This document shows, in pieces, positions 5,563-5,617 of a DNA stretch of 5,617 bases. Positions within the stretch are counted from its first letter, which is position 1; each line of letters begins with the position of its first letter. The DNA lies in contig CAMYVI010000175.1 of NCBI GenBank assembly GCA_947302185.1, forward strand, positions 1 through 5,617, given 5' to 3'. The notes below the pieces were generated by a model, which was not told the origin of the DNA, did not search any database, and worked only from the letters and a program-made list of their open reading frames with translations. Made by a program: the position numbers and the translations under genes. Source of the stretch: an uncultured Lachnospiraceae bacterium. GTDB taxonomy: Bacteria; Bacillota_A; Clostridia; Lachnospirales; Lachnospiraceae.

Positions 5563-5617
5563 GGGGACGGTTCTTGACGAGTAGGGACGGTTCTTAACTG
5601 TTAAGAACCGTCCCTAC
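5563..5617. repeat. REP-like perfect 37-bp palindrome with an extra half-copy
   Basis: GTAGGGACGGTTCTTAAC (5581-5598) and its exact reverse complement (5600-5617) flank a single T, making a perfect 18-bp inverted repeat that ends at the window edge. A further direct half-copy, GGGGACGGTTCTTGAC (5563-5578), starts 8 nt after the SGNH stop codon. GGGACGGTTCTT-type palindromes recur in many bacterial genomes, and from memory are associated with REP/RAYT-style elements. The hairpin could also end the operon transcript, but any U-tract would lie beyond the window. Confidence 0.75.

Noticed and set aside
5581..5617. Canonical intrinsic terminator of the operon
   Set aside because: The hairpin is excellent, but no T-run is visible before the window ends, and the repeated GGGACGGTTCTT motif fits a REP-like element better.

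Overview
The window reads like a Gram-positive Clostridia-type genome, possibly Lachnospiraceae. The reasons are a sigma-A promoter with near-consensus boxes, purine-rich ribosome binding sites, and a secreted FecR-domain protein carrying 'YDG' Ig-like repeats. Another is an MBOAT acyltransferase paired with a membrane-anchored SGNH hydrolase. The family-level assignment is inference from recalled family patterns; no search was run.

Layout. Positions 1-1594 (minus strand) hold the first 531 codons of a large secreted FecR-domain protein whose C-terminus lies off the left edge. Positions 1595-2452 form a long, divergent, apparently non-coding region. It holds, in order: a leader hairpin with a cre-like core, a gene-less stretch, small hairpins and a hairpin/T-tract with an extended -10, a six-unit 18-bp tandem repeat, a cluster of palindromes and 15-bp direct repeats, a strong plus-strand promoter (TTGACA-N17-TAGAAT), and a leader of about 160 nt. 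Positions 2453-4060 (plus) encode a 535-aa MBOAT O-acyltransferase. After a 12-nt gap, positions 4073-5554 (plus) encode a 493-aa SGNH hydrolase-like protein with an extra C-terminal domain of about 150 residues. A perfect 37-bp palindrome with an additional upstream half-copy ends the window.

How the genes may work together. MBOAT plus SGNH is the standard two-gene architecture for acylating extracytoplasmic polymers (the logic of DltB/DltD, AlgI/AlgJ/AlgX and PatA/PatB). The MBOAT passes an acyl group across the membrane and the anchored Ser-His-Asp enzyme transfers it to, or removes it from, a glycan outside. The C-terminal extension of the SGNH protein resembles the two halves of an ILEI/FAM3-type domain in swapped order, which could be a glycan- or surface-binding module. 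The divergent FecR protein is secreted and may be a surface or envelope partner, but a functional link rests only on adjacency and the shared regulatory region.

The most noteworthy points are the apparently permuted ILEI-like domain, the dense repeat architecture of the divergent control region, and the REP-like palindrome at the right edge.
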